Positions 16,379 through 24,259 of a DNA stretch of 64,000 bases are shown here, piece after piece. The DNA lies in assembly GCA_041690255.1 (NCBI GenBank), contig JAWLHU010000006.1:62001-126000 (forward strand). The letters run 5' to 3'. The stretch is from JAWLHU01 sp041690255 (lineage in GTDB: Bacteria; Bacillota; Sulfobacillia; Symbiobacteriales; Symbiobacteriaceae). The notes beneath the pieces are model-generated. The model saw nothing but the letters and a program-made list of their open reading frames with translations, did not search any database and was not told where the DNA came from. Positions within the stretch are counted from its first letter, which is position 1. Every line of letters begins with the position of its first letter. Both the position numbers and the translations under genes were made by a program.

Positions 16379-16383
16379 TGTGC
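16379..16383. other. attR core (TGTGC)
   Basis: Right copy of the junction pentamer. On the minus strand the next codon into the element is TGA, which truncates the protease N-terminal half after GHRT. Confidence 0.7.
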
Positions 16384-16939
16384 GATGACCCACCGATAGG
16401 CCCGTATCGATGATCGCAACCCTGATCCCGCTTCCATCGACACCGGGAACTCCGGCCCCGGGGTTGCCGGCCCAGGCTTCGGGGGCCCCGACCATGGGCA
16501 CCGATGAGGAGAGTTGCGGCTCGGGCATCGCATGGCGGCGGACGGCGTGGACGCCCTTCACACCCGGTAGCCCGGCGATCCGGGCCATATCGGTCACCTT
16601 GACCTCCACGGCCACACCGTTGAACAGCTTCGTGTGCTCGGACAGGAGCCGGTAGGCGACTCCAGCCTTGTTCAGATCCTGTCGCAGACGGGCATGCTCG
16701 CCCTTCAGGATGGAGGCCTGTTCGATGCTTGCCTTGCCGGGGCTTACAGCGGCCATCGGCTGGCCCTCCAGTTCGATCATCAGCAGGAGGTGGGCCTGCT
16801 CCTCCTTCAGCGCGATGCGGCTCGGGCCGTCTGGTCTGGCGCCGGCATACGGAGCTGCCAGGCTGAAGAGCATGCCGGTGACCGCCAGGGAGGCGGCCCA
16901 GCGACGAATCCGTCTCGCCTTCGTTCCTCTGCTCAACAC
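16379..16939 (-). pseudogene. S8 subtilisin-like protease, N-terminal part
   Basis: The proximal 187 codons of the interrupted protease. It has a basic start and hydrophobic signal peptide (about 10-35, cleavage near AGA), an I9-type propeptide (45-140), then the catalytic Asp178 in GIRVAIIDTG. It stops at TGA just inside the element. The GTG start at 16939 follows AAAGGAGGG. It could still be exported as an inactive propeptide fragment. Confidence 0.9.
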
Positions 16940-17032
16940 GGATACTCCCTCCTTTGGAGTGGTGGTACCTTCCAGTATTAGGTAAGCGGCCTTCCTGCCC
17001 TGTTCGGCGGGATGGATTTGGCCCCAGGTGAA

Positions 17033-17066
17033 ACGGGCTCAGACCCCGAGAAGGGTCCGAGCCCGT
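17033..17066 (-). terminator. Terminator of the minus-strand GNAT gene
   Basis: ACGGGCTC-A-GACCC and GGGTC-C-GAGCCCGT form a 13-bp stem with one mismatch. TTTC follows on the minus strand. Confidence 0.7.
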
Positions 17067-17078
17067 TCGTCTGTGGTG

Positions 17079-17564
17079 CTAGAGTCCCGGTACCGGAGGC
17101 GGGATCCGCTTCTCCATCATGACCCCCCAAAGCCGGAATCCCCTCTGATCCGACGCCTTCTTGCCCAGTGGGTTCTCCGCATGGACCCAATTGGTGACCT
17201 GGCGAATGCCCATTCGGCGGAGGTAGTCCTCGCCGAGCCGGTGAAGTTCCCGGGCCAGCCCCCGACCGCGGAACTCCGGGAGGATGTAGATGTCAGCCAT
17301 GTAGCCCTGCATCTCCCCGGTGCGTTCGTCGGGGCGAGGCGTGATCAGCAGGTAGCCGACGGGCCGGCCGCCTTCATCGGCAACAATGGCGGTTCCTCCC
17401 GGGCTATGTAGCGAGCCCATGAGGCTCCGCTGTGCATTGGCGTAGACCACGTCTGGACGGGCCACCGCCTTGTCGCTCTGGTTTAAAATCTCCCAGGCTG
17501 TAATCGCCGCCATGTGAAGCAGGTCAGGCAGGTCGCTCTGTCGCCAGAACCGCACCTGTGGCAC
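17079..17564 (-). CDS. GNAT N-acetyltransferase
   Basis: A 161-residue GNAT enzyme with the acetyl-CoA loop in motif A (LPEFRGRGLARELHRLGEDY) and the preceding strand GYMADIYI. Late strands are visible (VTNWVHAENPLGKKASDQRGF). It is divergent from, and a distant paralogue of, the GNAT gene at 17694: both begin with a short strand then a helix ending in AWE. The acceptor is unknown. Confidence 0.87.
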   Translation of the reverse strand: MPQVRFWRQSDLPDLLHMAAITAWEILNQSDKAVARPDVVYANAQRSLMGSLHSPGGTAIVADEGGRPVGYLLITPRPDERTGEMQGYMADIYILPEFRGRGLARELHRLGEDYLRRMGIRQVTNWVHAENPLGKKASDQRGFRLWGVMMEKRIPPPVPGL

Positions 17565-17693
17565 GGTAAGCCCCCCTTTCTGTCCCTACGGTACGCAGTG
17601 GGAACGGGGGAGGTACCTACCTGTATCCGCTCTCATAGGATGGGGGTGCCGGCCTCTACTTGGACCTGGACCGGAAGGAGAGGAGGGCCTGCC

Positions 17694-18158
17694 ATGTATC
17701 AGTACCGTCCCGGCCACCCGGCAGACCTGGTCTGGCTGGACCAGGCGGCCGCGGCCTCGGCCTGGGAGACGTTGTCCGATGAGCATCGCCAGCGTGTACA
17801 TCCCGGAGTCCTGGCCCACCAGGCCCAGATGCAACTCCGCCAGATGGTCTCCATGCCCGGCAGCGCCATGATACTGGCCACCCTGGGGGGCCGACCCGTT
17901 GGCTTCCTGCTGCTCGCAGTCGGTCCGGACTCCACGACCGATGAGCCGACCGTCCACCTGGTGGACCTCTGGGTTCACCCACAGCATCGGCGGCGCAGGG
18001 TGGCAGCGAATCTCATGAGGCTTAGCGAGGAAATGGCCGCAGCCCATGGCCTGCAGAAGTTCAAGATCTGGACCGGGCTCCACAACAAGGGGGCGATCGC
18101 CCTGGCGGAGCGGCAGGGCTACAAGCCCGGCGGACTGATTGGGGTCAAGGATCTGTAA
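17694..18158 (+). CDS. GNAT N-acetyltransferase
   Basis: A 154-residue GNAT protein with motif A as VHPQHRRRRVAANLMRLSEEM and the late motif HNKGAIALAERQGYK. The ATG at 17694 is preceded by GGAAGGAGAGGAGG. It lies 92 bases upstream of the first NPxxxLAA-repeat gene on the same strand and may be co-transcribed with it. The acceptor is unknown. Confidence 0.87.
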   Translation: MYQYRPGHPADLVWLDQAAAASAWETLSDEHRQRVHPGVLAHQAQMQLRQMVSMPGSAMILATLGGRPVGFLLLAVGPDSTTDEPTVHLVDLWVHPQHRRRRVAANLMRLSEEMAAAHGLQKFKIWTGLHNKGAIALAERQGYKPGGLIGVKDL

Positions 18159-18233
18159 CCGCACGAAGACCGGTTACATAAGCTGAGAGCGGAGACGTCC
18201 CACCCATCGGGTGGTGCTCATCCCCGGAACGAT

Positions 18234-18251
18234 CGAAAGGAGGTCCTTTCG
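18234..18251 (+). promoter_or_regulatory. Hairpin that buries the Shine-Dalgarno site
   Basis: CGAAAGGA and TCCTTTCG are exact complements around GG. The AAGGAGG ribosome site is inside and the last G of the stem is the first base of the GTG start. A second hairpin, CCACCC-ATC-GGGTGG, lies upstream at 18200-18214. Melting would be needed for translation. Confidence 0.6.
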
Positions 18252-18799
18252 TGTCCAAGACTCGGGTCGTGACCACGACCGCTACCCCTGCGACCGTCAC
18301 GCGGCCGGTTGTCAGCGTCTCCTGCCCGGTGCCTACCACCATTACGGCAGCGGCTGCGCAGCCCGCAGCCGCTGCGGTACCCACGACGACGACGGTGCCT
18401 GAGACCGCTGGCGTGACCGATGCCCTGGCAAACCTGGCCCAGATGCTCGGCACCGGGGCTCTCCCCACTGGAGCACTTCCAACCGGAGCGTTTCCCACCG
18501 GACTCGCGGACCTGTCCCCTCTGACTGCGGCGGCCCTCACCGCCAGCTCGCCGAGCTCTGTCTTCAACAACCCGGCGACCCAGTTGGCGGCGCTCAACCC
18601 CCTTGCCTCTCTGGCGGCCTTCAATCCGGCTGCCGCACTGGCAGCTACCAGCCCAGTCCTCGGTATCTTCAACCCGGCGCTCAACCCGCTGGCAGCCTTC
18701 CTCCAGTTCAACCCGGGTGCGGCGCCGACGCTGGCCCTGACGGGCGGTGTCGTCCCACCCCTCGGAAAGGGCTTCGGCGGGAAAGGCTTCGGCATCTAA
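18251..18799 (+). CDS. NPxxxLAA-repeat protein 1
   Basis: A 182-residue protein of very biased composition. Residues 1-55 are Thr/Pro/Ala/Val-rich. Next comes a short repeat (GALPTGALPTGAFPTGL). The core is a run of NPxxxLAA units (NPATQLAAL, NPLASLAAF, NPAAALAAT) leading to SPVLGIFNPALNPLAAFLQF and APTLALTGG. The tail is Gly/Lys/Phe-rich (GKGFGGKGFGI). There is no signal peptide. The same core recurs in the next two genes. I know no family; low complexity and a K/G/F tail would fit a structural or surface protein such as a spore-layer component, but this is inference. Confidence 0.8.
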   Translation: MSKTRVVTTTATPATVTRPVVSVSCPVPTTITAAAAQPAAAAVPTTTTVPETAGVTDALANLAQMLGTGALPTGALPTGAFPTGLADLSPLTAAALTASSPSSVFNNPATQLAALNPLASLAAFNPAAALAATSPVLGIFNPALNPLAAFLQFNPGAAPTLALTGGVVPPLGKGFGGKGFGI

Positions 18800-18905
18800 G
18801 GGTACCCAGGCATGTCTGGCTGTCGGAATGACAGCTCTGGGTCAGGAACCAGCATGACACCGGATGGTGTCTGTGCAATCCCTGTCAGACAATATCTACG
18901 ATCAC

Positions 18906-18920
18906 AGAGGAGGTTCCTCT
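18906..18920 (+). promoter_or_regulatory. Second hairpin over a Shine-Dalgarno site
   Basis: AGAGGA-GGT-TCCTCT encloses the AGGAGG of the next gene. Upstream are two further hairpins (GCTGTC/GACAGC and GACACC/GGTGTC), so the leader is highly structured. Confidence 0.55.
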
Positions 18921-18923
18921 ACC

Positions 18924-19262
18924 TTGTTTAACCAGCCCGCCCCCCTCGCGCAAGCGGCAGCTATTCCCAGCGCCCCCACTGCGATCTTCACCAATCCTGC
19001 TACTCAGCTGGGCGCGATCAGCCCCTTCGCCTCGCTGGCCGCCTTCAATCCATCGGCCGCCCTCGCCGCGAAGAGCCCCACGCTGCAGGTCTTCAACCCC
19101 GCCGTTAATCCGCAGGCTGCCTTCTTGCAGTGGAATCCTGCTGCTGCGCCAACCCTGGCCCTGACGGGTGGTTTCGTTCCACCGATCGGCTATGGCAAGG
19201 GCTTCGCCAAGCCGTTCGCCAAGCCGTTCGGCAAGTTCAGTAAGTTCGGTAAGGCGATCTAG
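18924..19262 (+). CDS. NPxxxLAA-repeat protein 2
   Basis: A 112-residue paralogue of the preceding protein, without its Thr-rich N-terminus. The TTG at 18924 is ten bases after AGGAGG. The core reads NPATQLGAI, SPFASLAAF, NPSAALAAK, SPTLQVFNPAVNPQAAFLQW, then APTLALTGGFVPP. The tail is a Lys/Phe/Gly repeat (GKGFAKPFAKPFGKFSKFGK). The core matches protein 1 at most positions; the strong positive charge of the tail is distinctive. Function unknown. Confidence 0.8.
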   Translation: MFNQPAPLAQAAAIPSAPTAIFTNPATQLGAISPFASLAAFNPSAALAAKSPTLQVFNPAVNPQAAFLQWNPAAAPTLALTGGFVPPIGYGKGFAKPFAKPFGKFSKFGKAI

Positions 19263-19284
19263 TTCAGGTGATTACCATCGGATG

Positions 19285-19313
19285 AGGGGAGTCCCGCGGG
19301 GCTCCCCTTTCCT
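19285..19313 (+). terminator. Hairpin after repeat protein 2
   Basis: GGGGAG-CCC and GGG-CTCCCC pair across GC, followed by TTTCC. Confidence 0.55.
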
Positions 19314-19339
19314 GTCTCCAGCGGAAGGGAGGAGGATCC

Positions 19340-19675
19340 GTGCAGACGCAGCCAACACCTGGTGCGAGCGAGGTGACGGAGGAGGTCTTCGAGGACCCCG
19401 TCGTCCAGCTTGCTGCCATATGCCCGATCTGTGCCCTCTCTGCGCTGTCGCCGGAGGCGGCTCTCGCAGCGCTCTCTCCGGTGCTAGGGATCTTTAACCC
19501 AGCGCTCAATCCGCAGGCGGCGCTCCTCAGTTTCGCCATGAGCAACCCCCAGGCCGTGATTATGGCCCGGGCCAGCAGCAAGGCGCATGGGCGCATGAAC
19601 CAACTCATGTGGAAGAACTACCTGCGCCATCCATACCTGTGGTACATTCCTCCATCTCTCGCGTATCCTTTGTGA
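19340..19675 (+). CDS. NPxxxLAA-repeat protein 3 (divergent)
   Basis: A 111-residue third paralogue. The GTG start follows GGGAGGAGGA. It keeps the central block (DPVVQLAAI, SALSPEAALAAL, SPVLGIFNPALNPQAALLSF) but has an acidic N-terminus, two extra Cys (ICPIC), and a different tail rich in aromatic residues (WKNYLRHPYLWYIPPS). It lies just upstream of the mutase operon but is separated by about 120 bases and probably belongs with the repeat genes. Confidence 0.75.
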   Translation: MQTQPTPGASEVTEEVFEDPVVQLAAICPICALSALSPEAALAALSPVLGIFNPALNPQAALLSFAMSNPQAVIMARASSKAHGRMNQLMWKNYLRHPYLWYIPPSLAYPL

Positions 19676-19792
19676 GGCAGGAGGAAAGACGGCGAAAAGC
19701 GAAGATCTTGAAAGTTATCCGCCACATCAATGGGGATTATCGTGGACCAAACGTTTGGTAGGTTCTGCGATAATGAAGGGAGAGTGGGTTCC

Positions 19793-21397
19793 ATGGCTGA
19801 TGGGGAGCGCAGGCAGCGCTTCGCCGGTGTCTCGGACCGGGAGGTAAAGCGCTGCTACGGACCCGAGGACGTCGCCAACCTTGACTATGCCCGCGACCTG
19901 GGCAACCCTGGCGAGTATCCGTACACCCGCGGGGTGCATCCGACCATGTACCGCGGCAAGCTCTGGACCATGCGGCAGTTCGCCGGCTTCGGCACGGCAG
20001 AGGAGACGAATGCCCGCTTCAAGTTTCTGCTGGAGCAGGGGCAGACCGGGCTCTCGACGGCGTTCGACATGCCCACCTTGCTGGGGTACGATTCGGATCA
20101 CCCCTACGCCAACGGCGAGGTGGGGAAGCTGGGGGTCGCAATCGACTCGCTGAAGGATTTCGAGATCCTGTTCGATGGTATCCCGCTGGACAAGGTCTCG
20201 ACCTCCATGACGATCAACCCGCCGGCTTCGGTCATGCTGGCCATGTATCTGGCGGTGGCGGAGCAGCAGGGCGTAAGCTGGGACCAGGTCTCCGGAACCA
20301 TCCAGAACGATATTCTGAAGGACTACATCGCTCAGAAGACCTATATCTATCCGCCGGAGCCCTCCATCCGCCTGATCACGGACGTGATGGCCTTCACGGC
20401 GAAGCACGTGCGGAAGTGGAACACGATCTCGATCTCGGGCTACCACATTCGGGAGGCCGGTGCCACGGCGGCGCAGGAGCTGGCCTTCACCCTGGCCGAC
20501 GGCATGGCCTACGTGGAGGCGGGGATCAAGGCCGGGCTGGATGTCGACGAGTTCGCCCCGCGCCTCTCCTTCTTCTTCGATGTCCACAACGACTTCTTTG
20601 AGGAGATCGCCAAGTTCCGAGCGGCACGACGGATCTGGGCCCGGGTGATGCGCGAGAAGTACGGGGCGAAGAGCCCCCGCTCCTGGATGCTCCGAACCCA
20701 CGCCCAGACGGCCGGCGTCTCGCTGACCGCACAACAGCCGGAGAACAACATCGTCCGGGTGGCTATGCAGGCGCTGGCGGCGGTGCTGGGCGGGACCCAG
20801 TCGCTCCATACCAATTCGTACGATGAGGCCCTGGCGCTGCCCACCGAAGAGGCTGTGCGGATTGCGCTCCGAACCCAGCAGATCATTGCGGAGGAGTCAG
20901 GCGTGGCCAGCGTGGTCGACCCGCTGGCGGGCTCGTATTACGTGGAGAACCTAACCAACAAGCTGGAGGAGGAGGCGAACGCCTACTTCACCAAGATCGA
21001 GGCCCTTGGCGGCGTGGTCAAGGCGATTGAGAAAAACTTCTTCCAGCAGGAGATCGCTGATTCCGCGTACCGGTTCCAGCGGCGGGTCATGAAGGGCGAC
21101 TACCGGGTCGTGGGTGTCAACGCTTACGCCGACCCGGATGAGAAGCTCGAGACCAACATTCTCAAGATCAACCCCGAGGTTCAACGCCGCCAGATTGAGC
21201 GCACCCAGCAGGTGCGGGCGACCCGCGACCAGAAGAAGGCAGATGAGGCGCTGGCCGAACTGCACCGTGCTTCCCAAACCAGCGAAAACCTGATGCCGCA
21301 CATTGTTGCGTGCGTCAAGGCATACTGCACCGTGGGCGAGATCAGCGGAGTCTGGCGGGACCTCTGGGGCGAGTATCGCGAGGAGTCCGTCTACTAG
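19793..21397 (+). CDS. mutB: Acyl-CoA mutase, large subunit (methylmalonyl-CoA type)
   Basis: A 534-residue catalytic subunit of a split B12-dependent mutase; the B12 domain is the next gene. It has the family blocks YPYTRGVHPTMYRGK, FDMPTLLGYDSD, SISGYHIREAGATAAQE and LSFFFDVHNDFF. Tyr53 (HPTMY) and Arg193 (PPEPSIRLI) match the pair that in methylmalonyl-CoA mutase contacts the substrate carboxylate, favouring methylmalonyl-CoA/succinyl-CoA over isobutyryl-CoA. Isobutyryl-type activity cannot be excluded. The ATG at 19793 is chosen because AAGGGAG is ten bases upstream. Confidence 0.88.
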   Translation: MADGERRQRFAGVSDREVKRCYGPEDVANLDYARDLGNPGEYPYTRGVHPTMYRGKLWTMRQFAGFGTAEETNARFKFLLEQGQTGLSTAFDMPTLLGYDSDHPYANGEVGKLGVAIDSLKDFEILFDGIPLDKVSTSMTINPPASVMLAMYLAVAEQQGVSWDQVSGTIQNDILKDYIAQKTYIYPPEPSIRLITDVMAFTAKHVRKWNTISISGYHIREAGATAAQELAFTLADGMAYVEAGIKAGLDVDEFAPRLSFFFDVHNDFFEEIAKFRAARRIWARVMREKYGAKSPRSWMLRTHAQTAGVSLTAQQPENNIVRVAMQALAAVLGGTQSLHTNSYDEALALPTEEAVRIALRTQQIIAEESGVASVVDPLAGSYYVENLTNKLEEEANAYFTKIEALGGVVKAIEKNFFQQEIADSAYRFQRRVMKGDYRVVGVNAYADPDEKLETNILKINPEVQRRQIERTQQVRATRDQKKADEALAELHRASQTSENLMPHIVACVKAYCTVGEISGVWRDLWGEYREESVY

Positions 21398-21430
21398 GCA
21401 GCCAGGTCGTATGCAACAGGAGGAAGCAAC

Positions 21431-21829
21431 GTGGAACGGAAGCTGCGTGTTCTCGTCGCAAAGCTCGGTCTGGACGCCCATGACCGCGGGGCAAAGGTGG
21501 TCGCGCGGGCATACCGCGATGCAGGGTTCGAGGTGATCTACACCGGCATTTACCAGCGCCCCGAGGCGGTGGCAGATGCCGTGATCCAGGAAGATGTGGA
21601 TGTGGTGGCGGTATCATCGCTGGCCGGTGCGCATGCGGTTCTGATCCCCCAACTGATCCAACTGCTGAAGGACCAGGGGGTGGATGATGTCCTCTTCCTG
21701 GCTGGCGGTGTGATACCGGAGGATGAGGTTCCCCAGCTCCTGGAGGCAGGCGTGGCCAGGGTCTTTGGTCCCGGCGCCGACCTGGAGGAGATCATCGACT
21801 ATACGAAAGCGAATGTGAAGAGACGATGA
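21431..21829 (+). CDS. mcmA2: Mutase small subunit, cobalamin-binding
   Basis: A 132-residue B12-binding domain with the DxHxxG signature (Asp15, His17, Gly20 in GLDAHDRG). His17 would be the lower axial ligand of cobalt. SSLAGAH and LAGGVIP form the rest of the nucleotide-tail pocket. The GTG start follows ACAGGAGGA. It overlaps the meaB start by four bases (ATGA), so mutase and chaperone are translated together. Confidence 0.92.
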   Translation: MERKLRVLVAKLGLDAHDRGAKVVARAYRDAGFEVIYTGIYQRPEAVADAVIQEDVDVVAVSSLAGAHAVLIPQLIQLLKDQGVDDVLFLAGGVIPEDEVPQLLEAGVARVFGPGADLEEIIDYTKANVKRR

Positions 21830-22959
21830 CGGTGGATGTAGGAGATCTGTTCCAGCGGTTTCAGACCGGTGACCGGCGGGCGCTGGCTCGGGCAATCACC
21901 TGGGTGGAGAGCGGCTCGGCTGAGGGCAACGAGATGATCCGCCTGGCTTTCCCGCTGACGGGGAAGGCCCATGTGATCGGGATTACCGGCCCGCCCGGGG
22001 CGGGCAAATCGACCCTGGTGGACCGGCTGGCATCCCACTTCCGGAAGCGGGAGAAGTCGGTAGGGATTGTCGCGGTCGACCCGACCAGCCCCTTCTCGGG
22101 GGGAGCGATTCTGGGTGATCGGATCCGCATGCAGCGGACCCTGTCAGACCCGGGGGTCTTCATGCGCTCCCTTGCCTCCCGCGGCCATCTGGGCGGTATC
22201 TCCGTGGCCACCAGTGATGTGGTCACCCTCCTGGACGCCTTTGGCTTTGAGGTGATCCTGGTGGAGACGGTGGGCGCCGGCCAATCCGAGGTCGAGATCA
22301 TGGAACTGGCCCACACCACCTGCGTCGTCCTCATTCCGGGCATGGGCGATGATATCCAGGCGATCAAGGCCGGCATTTTGGAGATCGGTGACGTCTTCGC
22401 CTGCAACAAGGCGGATCGCGATGGTGCTGACCGGACCGTGACCGAGATCGAGATGATGCTCGACCTGGGCCACATGGGCGAGCCGGGGATCAATCAATGG
22501 TCTCCCGATGGGGCCACGGCGAGCGCCGGGGCCATCAACCGGTTGGATCGGACGGGCCACCACTCAGCCGCGGAGATGAGCGGAATGGGGCAGTTGACCC
22601 ATGCGGCGCATCATGCGGCCCTGCGGCACGGCACCGCCAATCCGGGGGATACATCATGGCGTCCGCCAGTGGTCAAGACGGTGGCCAAGGATGACCAGGG
22701 GGTAGATAGCCTGGTCGACCGCATGGTAGAGCACCTGACCTTCCTGAGCACCACCGGCCGGTGGGATCAGATGAAGCAACGGGACGCTGCGGCCAAGTTG
22801 AAGGAACTGGTCGGTGGACGTGCGGCCCGGCTCGTGCTGGAGCGGGCCCGGCAGGCTGGGGATCTGGACCGGCTCACCCATGCGGTGGCTGAGCGCGAGA
22901 TTGACCCGTACAGCGCAGCGGAAGAGCTGTTGAGGAGCCACTTTGGATCCGGTTACTAG
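21826..22959 (+). CDS. meaB: MeaB-type G-protein chaperone of the mutase
   Basis: A 377-residue P-loop GTPase that loads and protects the B12 mutase. The Walker A motif is GPPGAGKST (about 53), switch/Walker B GFEVILVETVGAGQSEVEIMELAHT, base recognition NKADRDGAD. A stretch of about 60 residues between EMMLDLG and WRPPVVKTVA (His/Ala/Gly/Thr-rich) is absent from the usual family length, where those blocks are nearly adjacent. It overlaps the small subunit gene, as in many mutase operons. Confidence 0.9.
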   Translation: MTVDVGDLFQRFQTGDRRALARAITWVESGSAEGNEMIRLAFPLTGKAHVIGITGPPGAGKSTLVDRLASHFRKREKSVGIVAVDPTSPFSGGAILGDRIRMQRTLSDPGVFMRSLASRGHLGGISVATSDVVTLLDAFGFEVILVETVGAGQSEVEIMELAHTTCVVLIPGMGDDIQAIKAGILEIGDVFACNKADRDGADRTVTEIEMMLDLGHMGEPGINQWSPDGATASAGAINRLDRTGHHSAAEMSGMGQLTHAAHHAALRHGTANPGDTSWRPPVVKTVAKDDQGVDSLVDRMVEHLTFLSTTGRWDQMKQRDAAAKLKELVGGRAARLVLERARQAGDLDRLTHAVAEREIDPYSAAEELLRSHFGSGY

Positions 22960-22989
22960 AGACAGAGTGCACATGTGGGAGGTAGCGAC

Positions 22990-24135
22990 ATGAACTTTCT
23001 ATTGAACGACGAGCAGAAGATGATCCGCGACGCCATTCGTGATCTGTGCGAGAAGGAGATCGCCCCGCGCTCGGCGGAGTACAACGCCAAGCATGAGTTT
23101 CCCATGGCCAACTTCAAGCTGCTGGCGGAGAATGGGTACCTGAATATGCACCTGCCCGAGCCATACGGCGGCGGCATGGATTGGGTCAGCTATGCGATTG
23201 TGATCGAGGAGTTGGCCCGGGCCTGCGCCGTTACCTCGGTGATTTTTGAGGTCCACTGCTCGCTCCATTCGGAGGCGATCTACCACTTCGGCACCCAGGA
23301 GCAGAAGGATAAGTACCTGCCCAGGCTGACCAGCGGGGAGATCCTGGGCGCCTATGCCCTGACCGAGCCCGGCGCCGGCTCAGACGCCGCTGCCCTGCGC
23401 ACCACGGCGGTCAAGGACGGCGACTCCTACGTGTTGAACGGTGAGAAGACCTTTATTACGAATGGCGGTCAGGCCGGGCTCTATGTGGTCTTTGCCCGGA
23501 CCAACCCCGATCCCTCGGTCGGCCACCGGGGCATCTCCGCCTTCCTCGTAGAGGACGGCATTCCGGGCTTCTCGATCGGCAAGCCGATGGAGAAGATGGG
23601 GCTGCACGCCTCGCACACCACCCAGCTCTTCTTTGAGGACTGCCGGATTCCGGCCGGTCAGCTCCTTGGCAAGGAGGGGGAGGGCTTCAAGATCGCCATG
23701 GCGATTCTGGACCGGGGCCGAATCGGCATTGCTGCCCAGGCCGTAGGAATCACCCAGGCTGCCCTGGATGACTCGGTCAAGTACTCCAAGGAGCGGAGCA
23801 CCTTCGGCAAGCCGATCGCGGATCATCAGGCGATCGCCTGGAAGATCGCCGACATGGCGACCGACCTGGAGGCTGCCAGGCTGATGCTCTACCGTGCGGC
23901 CTTTCTCATGCAGGAGGGCGCCCGGGCGACGAAGGAGATCTCCATGGCGAAGCTCTTCGCCTCCGAGATGGCCATGAAGCATACCGTGGAGGCAGTACAG
24001 ATCCACGGTGGCTACGGCTACATGCAGGAGTACCGGGTCGAGCGGCTGATGCGCGAAGCGAAGATCACCCAGTTGTACGAGGGGACCAGCGAGATTCAGC
24101 GGCTGGTGATCTCCCGGAGCCTGCTGAAGGATTGA
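22990..24135 (+). CDS. Acyl-CoA dehydrogenase
   Basis: A 381-residue FAD enzyme of the short-chain acyl-CoA dehydrogenase type. It has the flavin/substrate motif YALTEPGAGSDAAALRT, then FITNGGQAGLYVVFART. The late motif QIHGGYGYMQEYRVERLMREAKI is followed by the catalytic base, probably Glu in LYEGTSEIQRLVI. The ATG at 22990 follows GGGAGG. It lies 30 bases after meaB and likely belongs to the same operon, as in branched-chain or odd-chain acyl-CoA breakdown. Confidence 0.93.
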   Translation: MNFLLNDEQKMIRDAIRDLCEKEIAPRSAEYNAKHEFPMANFKLLAENGYLNMHLPEPYGGGMDWVSYAIVIEELARACAVTSVIFEVHCSLHSEAIYHFGTQEQKDKYLPRLTSGEILGAYALTEPGAGSDAAALRTTAVKDGDSYVLNGEKTFITNGGQAGLYVVFARTNPDPSVGHRGISAFLVEDGIPGFSIGKPMEKMGLHASHTTQLFFEDCRIPAGQLLGKEGEGFKIAMAILDRGRIGIAAQAVGITQAALDDSVKYSKERSTFGKPIADHQAIAWKIADMATDLEAARLMLYRAAFLMQEGARATKEISMAKLFASEMAMKHTVEAVQIHGGYGYMQEYRVERLMREAKITQLYEGTSEIQRLVISRSLLKD

Positions 24136-24150
24136 GTGACACGAACACGT

Positions 24151-24174
24151 GCAGCCGCCCATCCGGGCGGCTGC
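24151..24174 (+). terminator. Terminator of the mutase operon
   Basis: GCAGCCGCCC-ATCC-GGGCGGCTGC, a perfect 10-bp stem, followed by TTGCTT. Confidence 0.8.
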
Positions 24175-24259
24175 TTGCTTATCGTGGGGAATCGGTTGTT
24201 GATACGGGCTCGTCTGCAGGTCAGGGGCACCACGAATCGACGGCCCCTGGCTATATCGG

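Larger units (their letters stand above)
2367..16383. mobile_element. Integrative mobilizable element inserted in the S8 protease gene
   Basis: TGTGC occurs at 2367-2371 and 16379-16383, inside the two halves of one protease gene. On the minus strand both copies read ACA in the protease frame. Removing one copy and everything between (14,012 bp) gives a continuous frame that links DTGLSVGHRT to the GHGTHVAG half through 23 further residues. The interior holds two large serine recombinases, an HUH relaxase with accessory protein, candidate oriT hairpins and cargo. No conjugation machinery (ATPase, T4SS) is seen, so the element would be mobilizable rather than self-transmissible. Confidence 0.85.

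Noticed and set aside
19793..21829. Isobutyryl-CoA mutase as the first-choice name.
   Set aside because: Tyr53 and Arg193 agree with the methylmalonyl-CoA mutase substrate pair, so the methylmalonyl name was preferred, though not proven.
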